From Chitinophagaceae bacterium (GTDB lineage: Bacteria; Bacteroidota; Bacteroidia; Chitinophagales; Chitinophagaceae), in contig SAIX01000049.1 of assembly GCA_004028765.1 (NCBI GenBank), positions 1 to 64,000 on the forward strand: a stretch of DNA of 64,000 nt, written 5' to 3'. The position numbers and the translations under genes are program-made. Positions 47,983-58,250 of this stretch are shown here, one piece after another. Each line of letters begins with the position of its first letter. The stretch's first letter is position 1. The notes beneath the pieces were generated by a model that made no database searches, was not told the origin of the DNA, and saw only the letters and a program-made list of their open reading frames with translations.

Positions 47983-48030
47983 CCCTCTGCGAAACTGAGC
48001 GTCCTCCGCGCCTCTGCGGTGAAAACTTAT
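47983..48030. repeat. ctctgcgaaactgagcgtcctccgcgcctctgcggtgaaaa repeat unit
   Basis: Same family as 23109-23160 and 38620-38660. Confidence 0.7.
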
Positions 48031-48058
48031 CGGAACGATTAGGTGATTTTATCAGGGT

Positions 48059-48388
48059 TCAATCCACAATCAATAACACACAACCTTCATCCGAATAAGT
48101 ACGGTGCACATCGCTGTTATCACCTACCGTATAAATAAGGCCTTTTGAGAGAAGGTGTTTCGTTCCATCGCCCAGTTCTGTTTCCATGGAACCTTCGATG
48201 CAGTAAATAATATGCCCCTTGCTGCACCAGTGATCGGCGAGATAACCGGGCGAGTAAATTACTTTCCGGACCCTTACTGCATCCCTGTAAAATGTGCGCC
48301 ATTCGGCAAAACCGGTTGTGCCGTTTTTAATCTCTGGTTCAATTGCAGAAAAGTCGGTGATCGAAAAAGGGAAAGAAGAAAATTGCAT
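48059..48388 (-). CDS. DHCW-motif cupin fold protein
   Basis: VIYSPGYLADHWCSKGHIIYCIEGSMETELGDGTKHLLSKGLIYTVGDNSDVHRTYSDEGCVLLIVD. Confidence 0.85.
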   Translation of the reverse strand: MQFSSFPFSITDFSAIEPEIKNGTTGFAEWRTFYRDAVRVRKVIYSPGYLADHWCSKGHIIYCIEGSMETELGDGTKHLLSKGLIYTVGDNSDVHRTYSDEGCVLLIVD

Positions 48389-48394
48389 AAATGA

Positions 48395-48600
48395 ATATTG
48401 AATATCGAACAAGGAATCATGAATGATGAAAGGAACAGAGGAAATGAACCCCTTTTTACCCCTTTCACTTTTTTAACCACCCTTTGTGAACCTTCATGAC
48501 TTTGCGGTGAAATTGGTGAATGGTGAGTTGTGAGTGGTGAGTATGTTCAAACAAACCTCTGCCAATAAACAAGTAAACCAATAAACTAATAAACCAACCC
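48395..48600. repeat. Intergenic mosaic repeat array
   Basis: atgaatattgaatatcgaacaaggaatcatgaatgatg; ctttgtgaaccttcatgactttgcggtgaaattggtgaatggtgagttgtgagtggtgag; ccaataaacaagtaaaccaataaactaataaacc. Confidence 0.8.
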
Positions 48601-48602
48601 CG

Positions 48603-49913
48603 CTAAGCTTCCGCTGCCCACTTGTCGCGTTCATCGGGTGAAAATTTCCAGGGCGCAAAATTGTTTTCGATATTACTAAAAGTACTGTTCCATTCCTGCG
48701 GTGCATTGCTTTCTTCCATAATCAGCGACCGGCGTAACTCGGTAATGATATCCAACGGCGAAATACTGACAGGGCAGGCTTCTACGCAGGCATTGCAGGT
48801 GGTGCAGGCCCTCAGCTCTTCCACGCTGATATAATCATGCAGCAATGATTTATTATCGGCAATAAAGGTTTTATTCGTATTGATATTTTTTCCCACTTCT
48901 TCCAGCCTGTCGCGTGTTGCCATCATGATTTTTCTCGGGCTCAATTTTTTCCCGGTAAGGTTTGCCGGGCAGGAAGCGGTGCAACGCCCGCATTCGGTGC
49001 AGCTATAGGCATCGAGCAGGTTTTTCCAGCTCAGTTCAAAAATATCTTTGGCGCCAAAATGAGCAGGCAGCACAGCATCGGCAGGGGCCGTTTCGGGCTG
49101 CATCGCATACAACACTTCTTTTTGTACCGAAGGCATATTGTGCATTTTGCCCGGCAGTTCCAGTCTGGCATAATACGCATTGGGGAAAGCAAGCAGGATA
49201 TGCAGGTGCTTGGAATAGGGCAGGTAATTGAGAAAAGCAAAGATCCCCGCAATATGCAGCCACCAGCAGCTTCTTTCAAGGACGATCAACGATTGTTCGC
49301 TCATGCCGCTGAGTAACGGGCTGATAAACGACGAAATCGCAAACACCCCTGTATGCAGATAATGTTCATTTCCCTTTGCTTGTAAAACCTGGTCGGCCGC
49401 ATTCATCGTTAGGAATAAGGACATCAGAACGATTTCCGTTAAAAGAATATAATTCGCATCGCTGCGGGGCCATCCATCAAGGTCGCGGCTGAGGAAACGT
49501 TTCAGCCTGAGTAAATTTCTGCGGACCAGGAAAATGATACAAACCAGGATCACTCCCGCAGCCAGCCATTCAAATGCATTGATAAGTATTGTATAAAGAT
49601 TGCCCAGCGGGGTTGCAAACAGCCTGTGTTTACCCGTAAGTCCATCGAGAACGATCTCAAGCACTTCAATGTTGATGATGACAAAACCGGCATATATCAC
49701 AAGATGCATCATAGCCACCAAAGGGTTCTTGAACATTTTTTTCTGTCCAAGTGCCAGCAGCAATAAGTTCCTCCATCTTGCCCCGCTGTTCCCGCTGATT
49801 TCTTCTTCTTTTCCCAGCAGGATATTTCTCCTGATCTCTCCGGCTTTTCGGGTAAATAACCAGGTTCCGAATGCGGTAAGCGCGATAAACAATACCTGTT
49901 GTAAGTAATGCAT
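48603..49913 (-). CDS. Membrane-bound 4Fe-4S (Fe-S)-binding protein (HdrC/NarI-like)
   Basis: N-terminal TM segments; two clusters CTECGRCTASCPANLTGKKLSPR and CTTCNACVEACPVSISPLDII. Confidence 0.93.
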   Translation of the reverse strand: MHYLQQVLFIALTAFGTWLFTRKAGEIRRNILLGKEEEISGNSGARWRNLLLLALGQKKMFKNPLVAMMHLVIYAGFVIINIEVLEIVLDGLTGKHRLFATPLGNLYTILINAFEWLAAGVILVCIIFLVRRNLLRLKRFLSRDLDGWPRSDANYILLTEIVLMSLFLTMNAADQVLQAKGNEHYLHTGVFAISSFISPLLSGMSEQSLIVLERSCWWLHIAGIFAFLNYLPYSKHLHILLAFPNAYYARLELPGKMHNMPSVQKEVLYAMQPETAPADAVLPAHFGAKDIFELSWKNLLDAYSCTECGRCTASCPANLTGKKLSPRKIMMATRDRLEEVGKNINTNKTFIADNKSLLHDYISVEELRACTTCNACVEACPVSISPLDIITELRRSLIMEESNAPQEWNSTFSNIENNFAPWKFSPDERDKWAAEA

Positions 49914-50012
49914 ATACTAAACTTAGGTTGCTAAGGTAACAGTTTTCTCTGCTGCAAAAGGGATTGTGGAATGGTTTTATTGTTGTTACATTTGGTATTC
50001 AATTAGTGAAGG

Positions 50013-50513
50013 ATGGGCGAAAAAAATTATATCCTTACCCGGGAAGAAATCAGTCAGAAACTGGAACGGATGGCGCTGGAACTGGCCGAATCACTTGCAG
50101 AAGATGCATTGCCGGTGGTACTCATCGGGGTGCGTGGCAGTGGAACAGTGATTGCCGATAAGATCGCTGCATCACTCAGGAAATATGTGAACAGACCTGT
50201 ATCCGTGATATCCGTCGATCTCGACAAACACCATCCTGTTTCTGTTGAATTGTCTGATGCGGTAGACCTCAATCATCTCCACGTAGTGGTTACCGATGAT
50301 GTTACCAACAGCGGCCGCACTTTATTATATGCGTTGAAACCTTTGCTTTCTTTTCATCCGCGCAGCATCCGTACATTGGTACTGGTGGAACGGATGCACA
50401 AACGTTACCCGGTAAAACCCGATTATGTGGGCCTATCCGTTGCCACCACTTTGCAGGAACATATACAGGTGGAAGTGGAACAGGGAGAGGTAACCGGTGC
50501 CTATATTATCTGA
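50013..50513 (+). CDS. Phosphoribosyltransferase (PyrR-like)
   Basis: LPVVLIGVRGSGTVIADKIAASLRKY, VVVTDDVTNSGRTLLYALKPLL (PRPP motif). Confidence 0.88.
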   Translation: MGEKNYILTREEISQKLERMALELAESLAEDALPVVLIGVRGSGTVIADKIAASLRKYVNRPVSVISVDLDKHHPVSVELSDAVDLNHLHVVVTDDVTNSGRTLLYALKPLLSFHPRSIRTLVLVERMHKRYPVKPDYVGLSVATTLQEHIQVEVEQGEVTGAYII

Positions 50514-50586
50514 GTAACCAATCCTCCGTTATTTGCTGAATAATACCTAAACTTGTAGAAACACTTACCAACCAAATTATTTGAAT

Positions 50587-52314
50587 ATGGATGCTGCCAT
50601 TCAGGAAAAGATCAACCTATGGCTTACCGGAGCCTATGATGCCGATACCAAAGCTGTCATCAGCAAACTGCAACAGGAAAACCGGGATGAACTTGCAGAT
50701 GCTTTTTACCGCAATCTCGAATTCGGAACCGGGGGCTTGCGCGGGATCATGGGTGTGGGAACCAACCGGATGAATAAATATACTGTGGGGATGGCCACAC
50801 AGGGCTTTGCCAATTACCTCTTGAAAACCTATGGCTCAGAAGAGATCAGCGTTGCCATTGCACACGACAGCCGTAATAACAGCCGCTTTTTTGCCGAAAC
50901 AACTGCCAATGTATTTGCAGCAAATGGTATCAAAGTATATCTCTTTGAAGCGCTGCGCCCTACACCCGAACTCAGTTTCGCCATCCGCAAACTGAATTGC
51001 AAAGCCGGTGTGGTTTGTACAGCATCACACAATCCCAAAGAATACAACGGGTACAAAGCTTACTGGAATGATGGCGGGCAACTGGTGCCGCCGCACGATA
51101 AAAATGTAATAAAAGAAGTGGAAGCCATTACCAGCGTGGCTGAAGTGAAATGGGAGGGAGGCGCTGCCAATATCACCCTTATCGGTAAGGAGATCGATGA
51201 AGCGTATATGGATATGGTGAAAGAGCTAAGTGTATATCCGGATGTGATCGAAAAACAAAAAGACCTCAAGATCGTATACACACCTATTCATGGAACAGGG
51301 ATCATGCTGGTACCCGAAGTGCTGAAACGTTTTGGTTTTACCAATGTTACGGTGGTGGAAGAACAGGCTACGCCCGATGGTAATTTTCCAACCGTGAATT
51401 ACCCGAACCCGGAAGAAAGTGAAACGATGAGCATCGGCCTGAAAAAAGCAAAAGAACTCGATGCGGATATTTTACTGGGTACCGATCCTGATGCCGACCG
51501 TGTGGGCATCGGTGTGAAAAACCATAAAGGCGAATGGGTACTGATGAACGGGAACCAGACCGCTGTACTTGCTTTCAGTTATATGATGGAAGCCCGAAAG
51601 GCCAAAGGTATCGCGCAGCCGAATGATATGGTGATCACCACCATCGTTACCACCGAAATGATCAATGAAGTGGCGAAACAGAATGAAGTGGCCTGTTATA
51701 ATGTATTGACCGGTTTTAAATGGATCGCCGAAAAGATCAAAGAACTCGACGGTCAGAAAAACTATGTGATCGGCGGGGAAGAAAGTTTTGGACTGATGAT
51801 CGGTAATAAGATCCGCGATAAGGATGCCGTTAGTGCTGTGGCACTTCTCTGCGAAATGGCCGCTTATGAAAAGAACCAGGGGAGGTCATTGTTTGATAAA
51901 ATGATCGATCTCTATGTGAAATATGGTTTTTATTATGAGAACCTGATCAGCATTACCAAAAAAGGCATGAACGGCCAGAAAGAGATCGCAGAAATGATGG
52001 AAAGTTACCGCAGCAATCCCCCGAAAACGATTGCCGGCGCTGCCGTTACTGCTTTACTCGATTATGAACTGCAGAAAGGCACAAATCTCACCACGGGCGA
52101 AACCTGGAAGATAGAATTGCCTAAGAGCAATGTGCTTCAGTTTATCACTGCCGATGGTACAAAGATTTCTGCCCGCCCTTCAGGAACAGAACCCAAGATC
52201 AAATTCTATTTCAGCGTAAATACCAAACTGGCAAATAAGGCAGATTTTGATGCCACATACGCCATACTCGCAAACAGGATCAGCCAGATCATCGCTGATA
52301 TGCAGCTGAAATAA
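50587..52314 (+). CDS. Phospho-sugar mutase (phosphoglucomutase/phosphomannomutase family)
   Basis: GTGGLRGIMGVGTNRMNKYTVG, VVCTASHNPKEYNGYKAYWNDGGQL, GTDPDADRVGIGVK, GGEESFGLMIGNKIRDKDAV, RPSGTEPKIKFY. Confidence 0.96.
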   Translation: MDAAIQEKINLWLTGAYDADTKAVISKLQQENRDELADAFYRNLEFGTGGLRGIMGVGTNRMNKYTVGMATQGFANYLLKTYGSEEISVAIAHDSRNNSRFFAETTANVFAANGIKVYLFEALRPTPELSFAIRKLNCKAGVVCTASHNPKEYNGYKAYWNDGGQLVPPHDKNVIKEVEAITSVAEVKWEGGAANITLIGKEIDEAYMDMVKELSVYPDVIEKQKDLKIVYTPIHGTGIMLVPEVLKRFGFTNVTVVEEQATPDGNFPTVNYPNPEESETMSIGLKKAKELDADILLGTDPDADRVGIGVKNHKGEWVLMNGNQTAVLAFSYMMEARKAKGIAQPNDMVITTIVTTEMINEVAKQNEVACYNVLTGFKWIAEKIKELDGQKNYVIGGEESFGLMIGNKIRDKDAVSAVALLCEMAAYEKNQGRSLFDKMIDLYVKYGFYYENLISITKKGMNGQKEIAEMMESYRSNPPKTIAGAAVTALLDYELQKGTNLTTGETWKIELPKSNVLQFITADGTKISARPSGTEPKIKFYFSVNTKLANKADFDATYAILANRISQIIADMQLK

Positions 52315-52324
52315 AATATTTCCC

Positions 52325-52357
52325 GCAGCAGGCAGTTGGTGTAAAACTGCCTGCTGC
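52325..52357 (+). terminator. Strong hairpin, probable terminator after phospho-sugar mutase gene
   Basis: GCAGCAGGCAGTT-ggtgtaa-AACTGCCTGCTGC perfect 13-bp stem; outer aaatatttcc/ggaatattttt pairing possible. Confidence 0.65.
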
Positions 52358-52448
52358 ATTTGTGGAATATTTTTTCTGCTTCAATTTCTTTTCACATACC
52401 CGCAATGCTTTCCGCAGCAAGCAGTTCTTACTGTATATTCGTACAGCT

Positions 52449-53105
52449 ATGAGAAAGTATGAAGATACCTACCAGCACAAAGGGTTGCGCCGGCAACTGG
52501 TGAACCTGCTCCGCGAAAAAGGTATCAGTGATGAAGCTGTGCTCGAAGCCATCAACACCATTCCCCGGCATTATTTTCTCGACTCTGCTTTTGATAAGAT
52601 TGCGTACGAAGACAGGGCCTTTGCCATTGCAGCGGGGCAAACCATTTCACAACCCTATACAGTTGCCTACCAGACACAGTTATTACAGCTGAAGAAAAAC
52701 GACAAAGTGCTCGAGATCGGTACCGGAAGTGTATACCAGGCCACAATACTGGCAGAAATCGGTGCAAGGGTTTACACGATCGAGCGGCAGAAAAAATTAT
52801 ACGAGCTGCAGAAGGATTATTATTTCAAAAAAAAATACCCCAATATCAAATTCTTTTTCGGAGACGGTTTTGAAGGTCTTCCCACGTTTGCGCCATTCGA
52901 TAAAGTAATCATCACCGCAGCAGCACCGTTTATTCCGCCAAAACTGGTACAGCAGTTACGCCCCGGCGGCATGATGGTGATACCGGTTGATGAAGGCGAT
53001 AACCAGCGTATGCTCCGTATCACCAAAAAGGAAGATGGTTCTTACGCAGAAGAATCCTTTGAAAAATTCTCATTTGTTCCCATGCTTACGGGTAAAAACC
53101 ATTAA
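52449..53105 (+). CDS. pcm: Protein-L-isoaspartate O-methyltransferase
   Basis: YEDRAFAIAAGQTISQPYTVAYQTQLLQLKKNDKVLEIGTGSVYQATILAEIGARVYTIER. Confidence 0.95.
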   Translation: MRKYEDTYQHKGLRRQLVNLLREKGISDEAVLEAINTIPRHYFLDSAFDKIAYEDRAFAIAAGQTISQPYTVAYQTQLLQLKKNDKVLEIGTGSVYQATILAEIGARVYTIERQKKLYELQKDYYFKKKYPNIKFFFGDGFEGLPTFAPFDKVIITAAAPFIPPKLVQQLRPGGMMVIPVDEGDNQRMLRITKKEDGSYAEESFEKFSFVPMLTGKNH

Positions 53106-53136
53106 TGGGTAAAGGTTTCCTACATTCGGGATATCA

Positions 53137-54321
53137 ATGAAAAAGCCCCGTTCTGTCTCATTTATTTTAACACTGATCGTGATTGCACAGTTTGCCTGCA
53201 CCTCCTTATGGTTTGCAGGCAATGCCGTTGTAAACGACCTTGTGCAACGGTTTTCTTTAAGCAGTGCTGCTGCAGGGCATATCACATCAACCGTACAGTT
53301 TGGTTTTATCGGTGGTACGCTTGTATTTGCTTTATTGGGTATTGCCGACAGGTTTTCTCCCTCACGTATCTTTTTTTGTTGTGCGATGCTGGCAGCAGCC
53401 ATCAACCTGTCCTTGTTTTTGATCGATGATTATAAGATGGTCATGATCACAAGGGCCTGTACCGGATTCCTGCTGGCTGGTATTTACCCGGTTGGGATGA
53501 AAATTGCAGCCGACCATCATGAAAAAGGGTTGGGCAAGGCGCTTGGCTGGCTGGTGGGTGCATTGGTATTGGGTACGGCATTCCCGCACCTGGTGCATGT
53601 ATTTACAAAATCACTTTCCTGGCAATGGGTGATCGCGATTTGTTCTTTGTTATCTGCAACCGGTGGGGTGCTGGTTTTATTACTGGTCCCCGACGGACCA
53701 TTCCGTACGAAGGCAACCGCTTTTTATCCTGCAAGAATGATCTGGTTATTTACAAAAGCAGGTTTCCGCCATGCAGCGTTTGGCTATTTTGGCCATATGT
53801 GGGAGTTATACAGTTTCTGGGCCTTTGTTCCTTTTATTCTTCAAAGCTGGGCCGATCAGCATGTAACAGTGTTACCGCTGAGTTTACTGGCTTTTATTGT
53901 TATTGCAATGGGTACCCCTGCCTGCATCATCGGCGGATTTCTTTCGCAGAAATATGGAAGCGCTAAAACGGCGTTCACCGCTTTGAGCATATCCGGTCTT
54001 TGTTGTGTGCTGTCTCCGTTTTTATTCGGCCTCCCTTTTTTTCTTTTTCTTTTCTTTTTGCTGATCTGGGGTATGGCTGTGATCACCGACTCGCCGCAGT
54101 TTTCGACCCTGGTGGCACAGTCGATCCCTGCTGAAATAAGAGGCACCGCACTTACCATTACCAATTCGATAGGTTTCGCTATCACGATCCTGAGTATTGA
54201 AACGATCAATTCCCTTCGCTCCATCGTTGACCCGAAATATCTCTGTCTTTTCCTCGCAATAGGGCCGCTAATTGGGTTACTGTCGATGCGCAGGCTACGG
54301 GAATTACGAATTAGAAATTAA
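53137..54321 (+). CDS. MFS transporter
   Basis: Twelve-TM hydrophobic pattern; TRACTGFLLAGIYPVGMKIAADH, QSIPAEIRGTALTITNSIGFAITI. Confidence 0.88.
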   Translation: MKKPRSVSFILTLIVIAQFACTSLWFAGNAVVNDLVQRFSLSSAAAGHITSTVQFGFIGGTLVFALLGIADRFSPSRIFFCCAMLAAAINLSLFLIDDYKMVMITRACTGFLLAGIYPVGMKIAADHHEKGLGKALGWLVGALVLGTAFPHLVHVFTKSLSWQWVIAICSLLSATGGVLVLLLVPDGPFRTKATAFYPARMIWLFTKAGFRHAAFGYFGHMWELYSFWAFVPFILQSWADQHVTVLPLSLLAFIVIAMGTPACIIGGFLSQKYGSAKTAFTALSISGLCCVLSPFLFGLPFFLFLFFLLIWGMAVITDSPQFSTLVAQSIPAEIRGTALTITNSIGFAITILSIETINSLRSIVDPKYLCLFLAIGPLIGLLSMRRLRELRIRN

Positions 54322-54482
54322 GAATGAAGAATGAAGAGTTGGGTTCATATTCCTGTTTCTTTTTTGTGAGGATGCATTCATTTGGATCCAAGTTCATTTC
54401 GCAATACCCTGCCTGTTAAATATGGGCGCCACTGAAAAAGAAAAGCCGCCCAACAGAGCAGCTTTTATAAATGTAGAATGCA

Positions 54483-54527
54483 GAATTAGGAATGATGAAT
54501 TAACTCCTAATCCTACATTCCTAATTC
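54483..54527. repeat. 12-bp perfect inverted repeat of repeat-family units at convergent gene ends
   Basis: gaattaggaatg (54483-54494) / cattcctaattc (54516-54527). Confidence 0.75.
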
Positions 54528-57215
54528 TTATTGTTGTATCATATCCATACCGCCACCCTGTTCGGCTTTTGTATTCTTCCGTTTGAAAAGGGTAGCATCG
54601 AATTTACCAAAGCGATAGCTGAAGTTCAGGCGAACGATCTGCTGATCCCTTCTTCTTTCACTGGTTTGGGTAAAGTAGGTACTTTCCGAATAGGATTTGA
54701 ATACCTGCGTACGGAAAATATCATTCACGCTCAGTGTTAATGAACCACTCTGACCATTCTTCCAGGTCCAGTCTTTGCGGACAGCAAGGTCAACCCCGTA
54801 GCGCGGCAGGTTATATCCCTGCGAAGTGGTTTGCGGACCACCCCACATCATACCACCACCGCCACCGCCGCGACCCATACCACCGCCGCCACCACCGGAA
54901 TTGGCAGGCAATACTGATTTAGCCTGGTAGTCGCCGCTCAGTTGCACAGACCATCCTTTGGCTACTTTAAAGTTATTGTTCACTTTTCCGAACCAGCTTA
55001 ACAGCGAGTTGCTGAGGCTTTGGCCGGGAACCGTGGCAGTGATCTGGGAGTTGAAAAGGTTCACGTTCACAGTAAAATCCCACCATTTGGCCAGCGGCAT
55101 TTTATTTGTCAGTTCCAACCCGAAAGATGAACTGTAATCAGCATTGATATAGGTATTGAAATAAGCACTGTCGCCGCTTGTCAAACCGTTTTTATCACGA
55201 TATACATAACGGGTGATCAGATCTGTCGTATGCTTGTAATAAACCGTAGCGAGGAAGTTGGCACCCCGGGTATATGAATTGCTGTAGGATACTTCAAATG
55301 AATTGGTGAATTCGGGCTTCAGTCCGGCATTACCGATATTGATATTCTGCGGATCTGAATAATCCGGGAAAGGCATCAACTGGAAAAAGTTCGGACGGTT
55401 TACACGACGTGAATAGTTCAACTGGAAATCCTGTTTGTCATCAATTTTATAAGTTACAAACGCACTTGGGAAAAGACTCAGCGGATATTTCACCGTAAAG
55501 TTGGCTGAATCCAGTCCTTTGCTGTTGAGCAGGGTACCGGTATAATTCGAACTTTCTGCACGCAGGCCAACCTGGTAACTCCATTTCTTTACTTTAAAGC
55601 TGTAAGTAAGATATGCAGCAGATACCTGGTCGTTGAATTTGTATTTGTTACTGATCAATGGCACCAGTACATAGCTGCTGGTGGTATAATCGTACCGGTA
55701 CTGGTCGCTGAGGTTGCTGAAATCACGGATTGCTGTACGCAAACCGGCTTCGAGTTTCATATCATCCGTGATCGGGTTTTCATAATCCGCCTGCAGGGTA
55801 TAATTCTTTGTTGAACCGCTGCCAATGGTTTGCTGCAACAAAGCCTGGCCCTTGGTACTTCCGTTCGTGTTATAGGTTTGCGTACCGATCGTGGAATTAT
55901 TTTCGTTGTTGCTGGAGTTATAGTTGAAATCGGCAGAGATGTTATGACCGTTCTTTTCAAAATTGTGTTTAAAGCTCACCTGTGTTCCTGCATTGCGCAT
56001 CATTGCATGGCTCATGGTAGAGATATTATTGTACGAGGTGAATACACTTTTGATGGTTGAATCCACTTTTTGCGTCTGGTCATTATCAAACTGGCCACGC
56101 ATAAAATTACCGGCGAGTGAAAGGGTGTTCCGGTTATCGAGGAAGATATCAAGGCCTCCACGGAAAAATCCGAAATAGCCGGTGTTCACACCATGACTGG
56201 TATTATACACCTGGCTTGGGGTGCTTAATAAATTATTACGATCGGTGATCCCGTCTGAAATCGATTTTCTTTCATTGAAGTTCCCACTGAGGGAAAAGTT
56301 GATTTTCTGCTGGCGTACGTTCAGGTCGCCACCGAGGTTCAGTTTCCCTCGGGAATCGATGCCGGTACGGATACCGCCATTATAACCTACTTTCTTATTT
56401 TTCTTCAACACGATATTCAGGATACCGGCATTGCCACCCGATGCATCATATTTGGCAGAAGGGTTGGTGATGATCTCCACTTTGTCGATGATATCCGCAG
56501 GGATCTGGTCGAGCGTTAAAGTGGTGGGGCGGTTGTCAATAAAAATAGTAGGTGAAGCGTTGCGGAGGGTCACATTTCCATCAATATCCACATTCAGAGA
56601 AGGGATGCTCTTCATGATCTCCGTTGCAGTTTGACCGGTGCTCGTCAGGTTCTTGTCTACATTGAACACTTTCCGGTCGATACCGAGTTCCAGTTGTGGT
56701 TTCGAAGATGAGGTCACGGTTACATTGCCGAGGTTTGTGGCATCTTCTTCCATTTTAATATTACCAAGGTCTTTATCTGCCATCGAAAGCATCTGCTGCA
56801 TCATCGCGCTTCCACCCCCGGATGCATTGGCAGCACCTCCCTGGGGCATTTTGATCCCGAAGTTGATCTGTTTGTCAATCGTTTTATAACCTAAAGCACT
56901 GGCTTTCAGTTTAAAATTCCCGAAAACAGGCAGGTTGTCGAAGCTGAAATTGCCATTTGCCTTGGTGATCTGGGTATTCAGGATCACTTCTTTCATTTTT
57001 TTGGCAGCCGTATCAAACTTGTTACCAACGAGTTGTACAGTTACAGCTTCCAGGCCTTTGTTGGTTTTGCTGTCTACCAGCTTCCCGTAAAAATGGCCGA
57101 TATTCATATTCTGGCTATTCGCGCCGCCCATTCCGCCGCGCATGCCACCGGGCATCTGGGCTGAAAGGCTAAGGGTTAGCAGTACGAGGGAACAGAACAA
57201 AAGGGATTTTCTCAT
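54528..57215 (-). CDS. Outer membrane beta-barrel (TonB-receptor-like) protein with Gly/Met-rich segments
   Basis: Carboxypeptidase-regulatory N-domain, plug ASPTIFIDNRPTTLTLDQIPADIIDKVEIITNPSAKYDASGGNAGILNIVLKKN, barrel repeats, SGGGGGGMGRGGGGGGMMWGG loop. Confidence 0.92.
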   Translation of the reverse strand: MRKSLLFCSLVLLTLSLSAQMPGGMRGGMGGANSQNMNIGHFYGKLVDSKTNKGLEAVTVQLVGNKFDTAAKKMKEVILNTQITKANGNFSFDNLPVFGNFKLKASALGYKTIDKQINFGIKMPQGGAANASGGGSAMMQQMLSMADKDLGNIKMEEDATNLGNVTVTSSSKPQLELGIDRKVFNVDKNLTSTGQTATEIMKSIPSLNVDIDGNVTLRNASPTIFIDNRPTTLTLDQIPADIIDKVEIITNPSAKYDASGGNAGILNIVLKKNKKVGYNGGIRTGIDSRGKLNLGGDLNVRQQKINFSLSGNFNERKSISDGITDRNNLLSTPSQVYNTSHGVNTGYFGFFRGGLDIFLDNRNTLSLAGNFMRGQFDNDQTQKVDSTIKSVFTSYNNISTMSHAMMRNAGTQVSFKHNFEKNGHNISADFNYNSSNNENNSTIGTQTYNTNGSTKGQALLQQTIGSGSTKNYTLQADYENPITDDMKLEAGLRTAIRDFSNLSDQYRYDYTTSSYVLVPLISNKYKFNDQVSAAYLTYSFKVKKWSYQVGLRAESSNYTGTLLNSKGLDSANFTVKYPLSLFPSAFVTYKIDDKQDFQLNYSRRVNRPNFFQLMPFPDYSDPQNINIGNAGLKPEFTNSFEVSYSNSYTRGANFLATVYYKHTTDLITRYVYRDKNGLTSGDSAYFNTYINADYSSSFGLELTNKMPLAKWWDFTVNVNLFNSQITATVPGQSLSNSLLSWFGKVNNNFKVAKGWSVQLSGDYQAKSVLPANSGGGGGGMGRGGGGGGMMWGGPQTTSQGYNLPRYGVDLAVRKDWTWKNGQSGSLTLSVNDIFRTQVFKSYSESTYFTQTSERRRDQQIVRLNFSYRFGKFDATLFKRKNTKAEQGGGMDMIQQ

Positions 57216-57376
57216 GACTTTATTTACTTATGTATGTTTTGCAAAGTTGCATTAGCGGCTGATGAACTGCATTTTTCATTACACCAGCGGTAATATGACA
57301 ATTTCGAGTGGACAAAGTTGGAAAATGGGGGGTAGATTTACCTTTTTTGTCGGTGACGGCCCTGAATCATCGGTGA

Positions 57377-57976
57377 TTATAGCGAACTGATGATGATCTG
57401 GAGCAGGCCGATCAGGAATCCCAGCACCCCGCCGATGATCTCCACAAAACGGAATTCCTTCGACATGATGCCGTTCAATATCTCTTCCAGCTTATCCGAT
57501 GAAAAGCCGGCCACTTTTTCCACCACGATCTTTTCCAGGTCCAGTTCTCCCTGCAGGCTGCCCATATACCGTTGCATGATCAACGGGAAAAGCTGTTCTA
57601 GTTCCGCGGTGAATACGGATTTTAGCTGACCAATTGTTTTATCACCGATAAACATGCTGATCACGGGCATCTGTTCGGCGAGTTTTACACGGAGAAACTG
57701 GTCGATATGCCCCTCAATCTGCGGCATCAGTTTTTTTACGTTCTCCGGGTTGGTGATCTTTTCCTCGATATCACGGAACGACAATAACTGTTCGCTTACC
57801 AGTTTTCCCAGTTTTTCAGCGAATTGCCGCTGTCTTTTCGGGAAAATACCCTGGAAGGTGAATCCCAGTATTTTTTTAGGTTCTCTCGGGTGAAACAGCA
57901 TTTTTATCGCGATCCAGTTGGTGAACCAGCCGATAAATGCCGAAATAAAGGGGATCAGCCATAAACCCATACGCAT
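57377..57976 (-). CDS. DUF445 family membrane protein
   Basis: PFISAFIGWFTNWIAIKMLFHPREPKKILGFTFQGIFPKRQRQFAEKLGKLVSEQLLS. Confidence 0.93.
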   Translation of the reverse strand: MRMGLWLIPFISAFIGWFTNWIAIKMLFHPREPKKILGFTFQGIFPKRQRQFAEKLGKLVSEQLLSFRDIEEKITNPENVKKLMPQIEGHIDQFLRVKLAEQMPVISMFIGDKTIGQLKSVFTAELEQLFPLIMQRYMGSLQGELDLEKIVVEKVAGFSSDKLEEILNGIMSKEFRFVEIIGGVLGFLIGLLQIIISSL

Positions 57977-57989
57977 GTCATTAAATTTA

Positions 57990-58024
57990 AAAACCTATCC
58001 CGCTCTACATGCAGGATAGGTTTT
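57990..58024 (-). terminator. Terminator downstream of tRNA-His
   Basis: aaaacctatcc (57990-58000) / ggataggtttt (58014-58024), 11-bp stem; minus-strand 3' flank is T-rich. Confidence 0.75.
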
Positions 58025-58029
58025 AAGCG

Positions 58030-58104
58030 GGAGAACGATGGGTCTCGAACCCACGGCCTTCAGTGCCACAAACTGACGCTCTAACCAACTGAGCTACGCT
58101 CTCC
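58030..58104 (-). tRNA. tRNA-His (anticodon GTG)
   Basis: Reverse complement GGAGAGCGTAGCTCAGTTGGTTAGAGCGTCAGTTTGTGGCACTGAAGGCCGTGGGTTCGAGACCCATCGTTCTCC; G-1:C73 pair encoded. Confidence 0.95.
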
Positions 58105-58250
58105 GTTTTTGGGAGAGCAAAAATAGGAAAATAGTGCATACGCACGAAGAGATTTTGCTTTCTTTTTCTTTAACCGTTCATCAAAACCTTTGTTAATTGG
58201 GACAAAGGTTGGCGCCTCGTACCCATTTTAGGTTATTTTTGGAAACAGAC

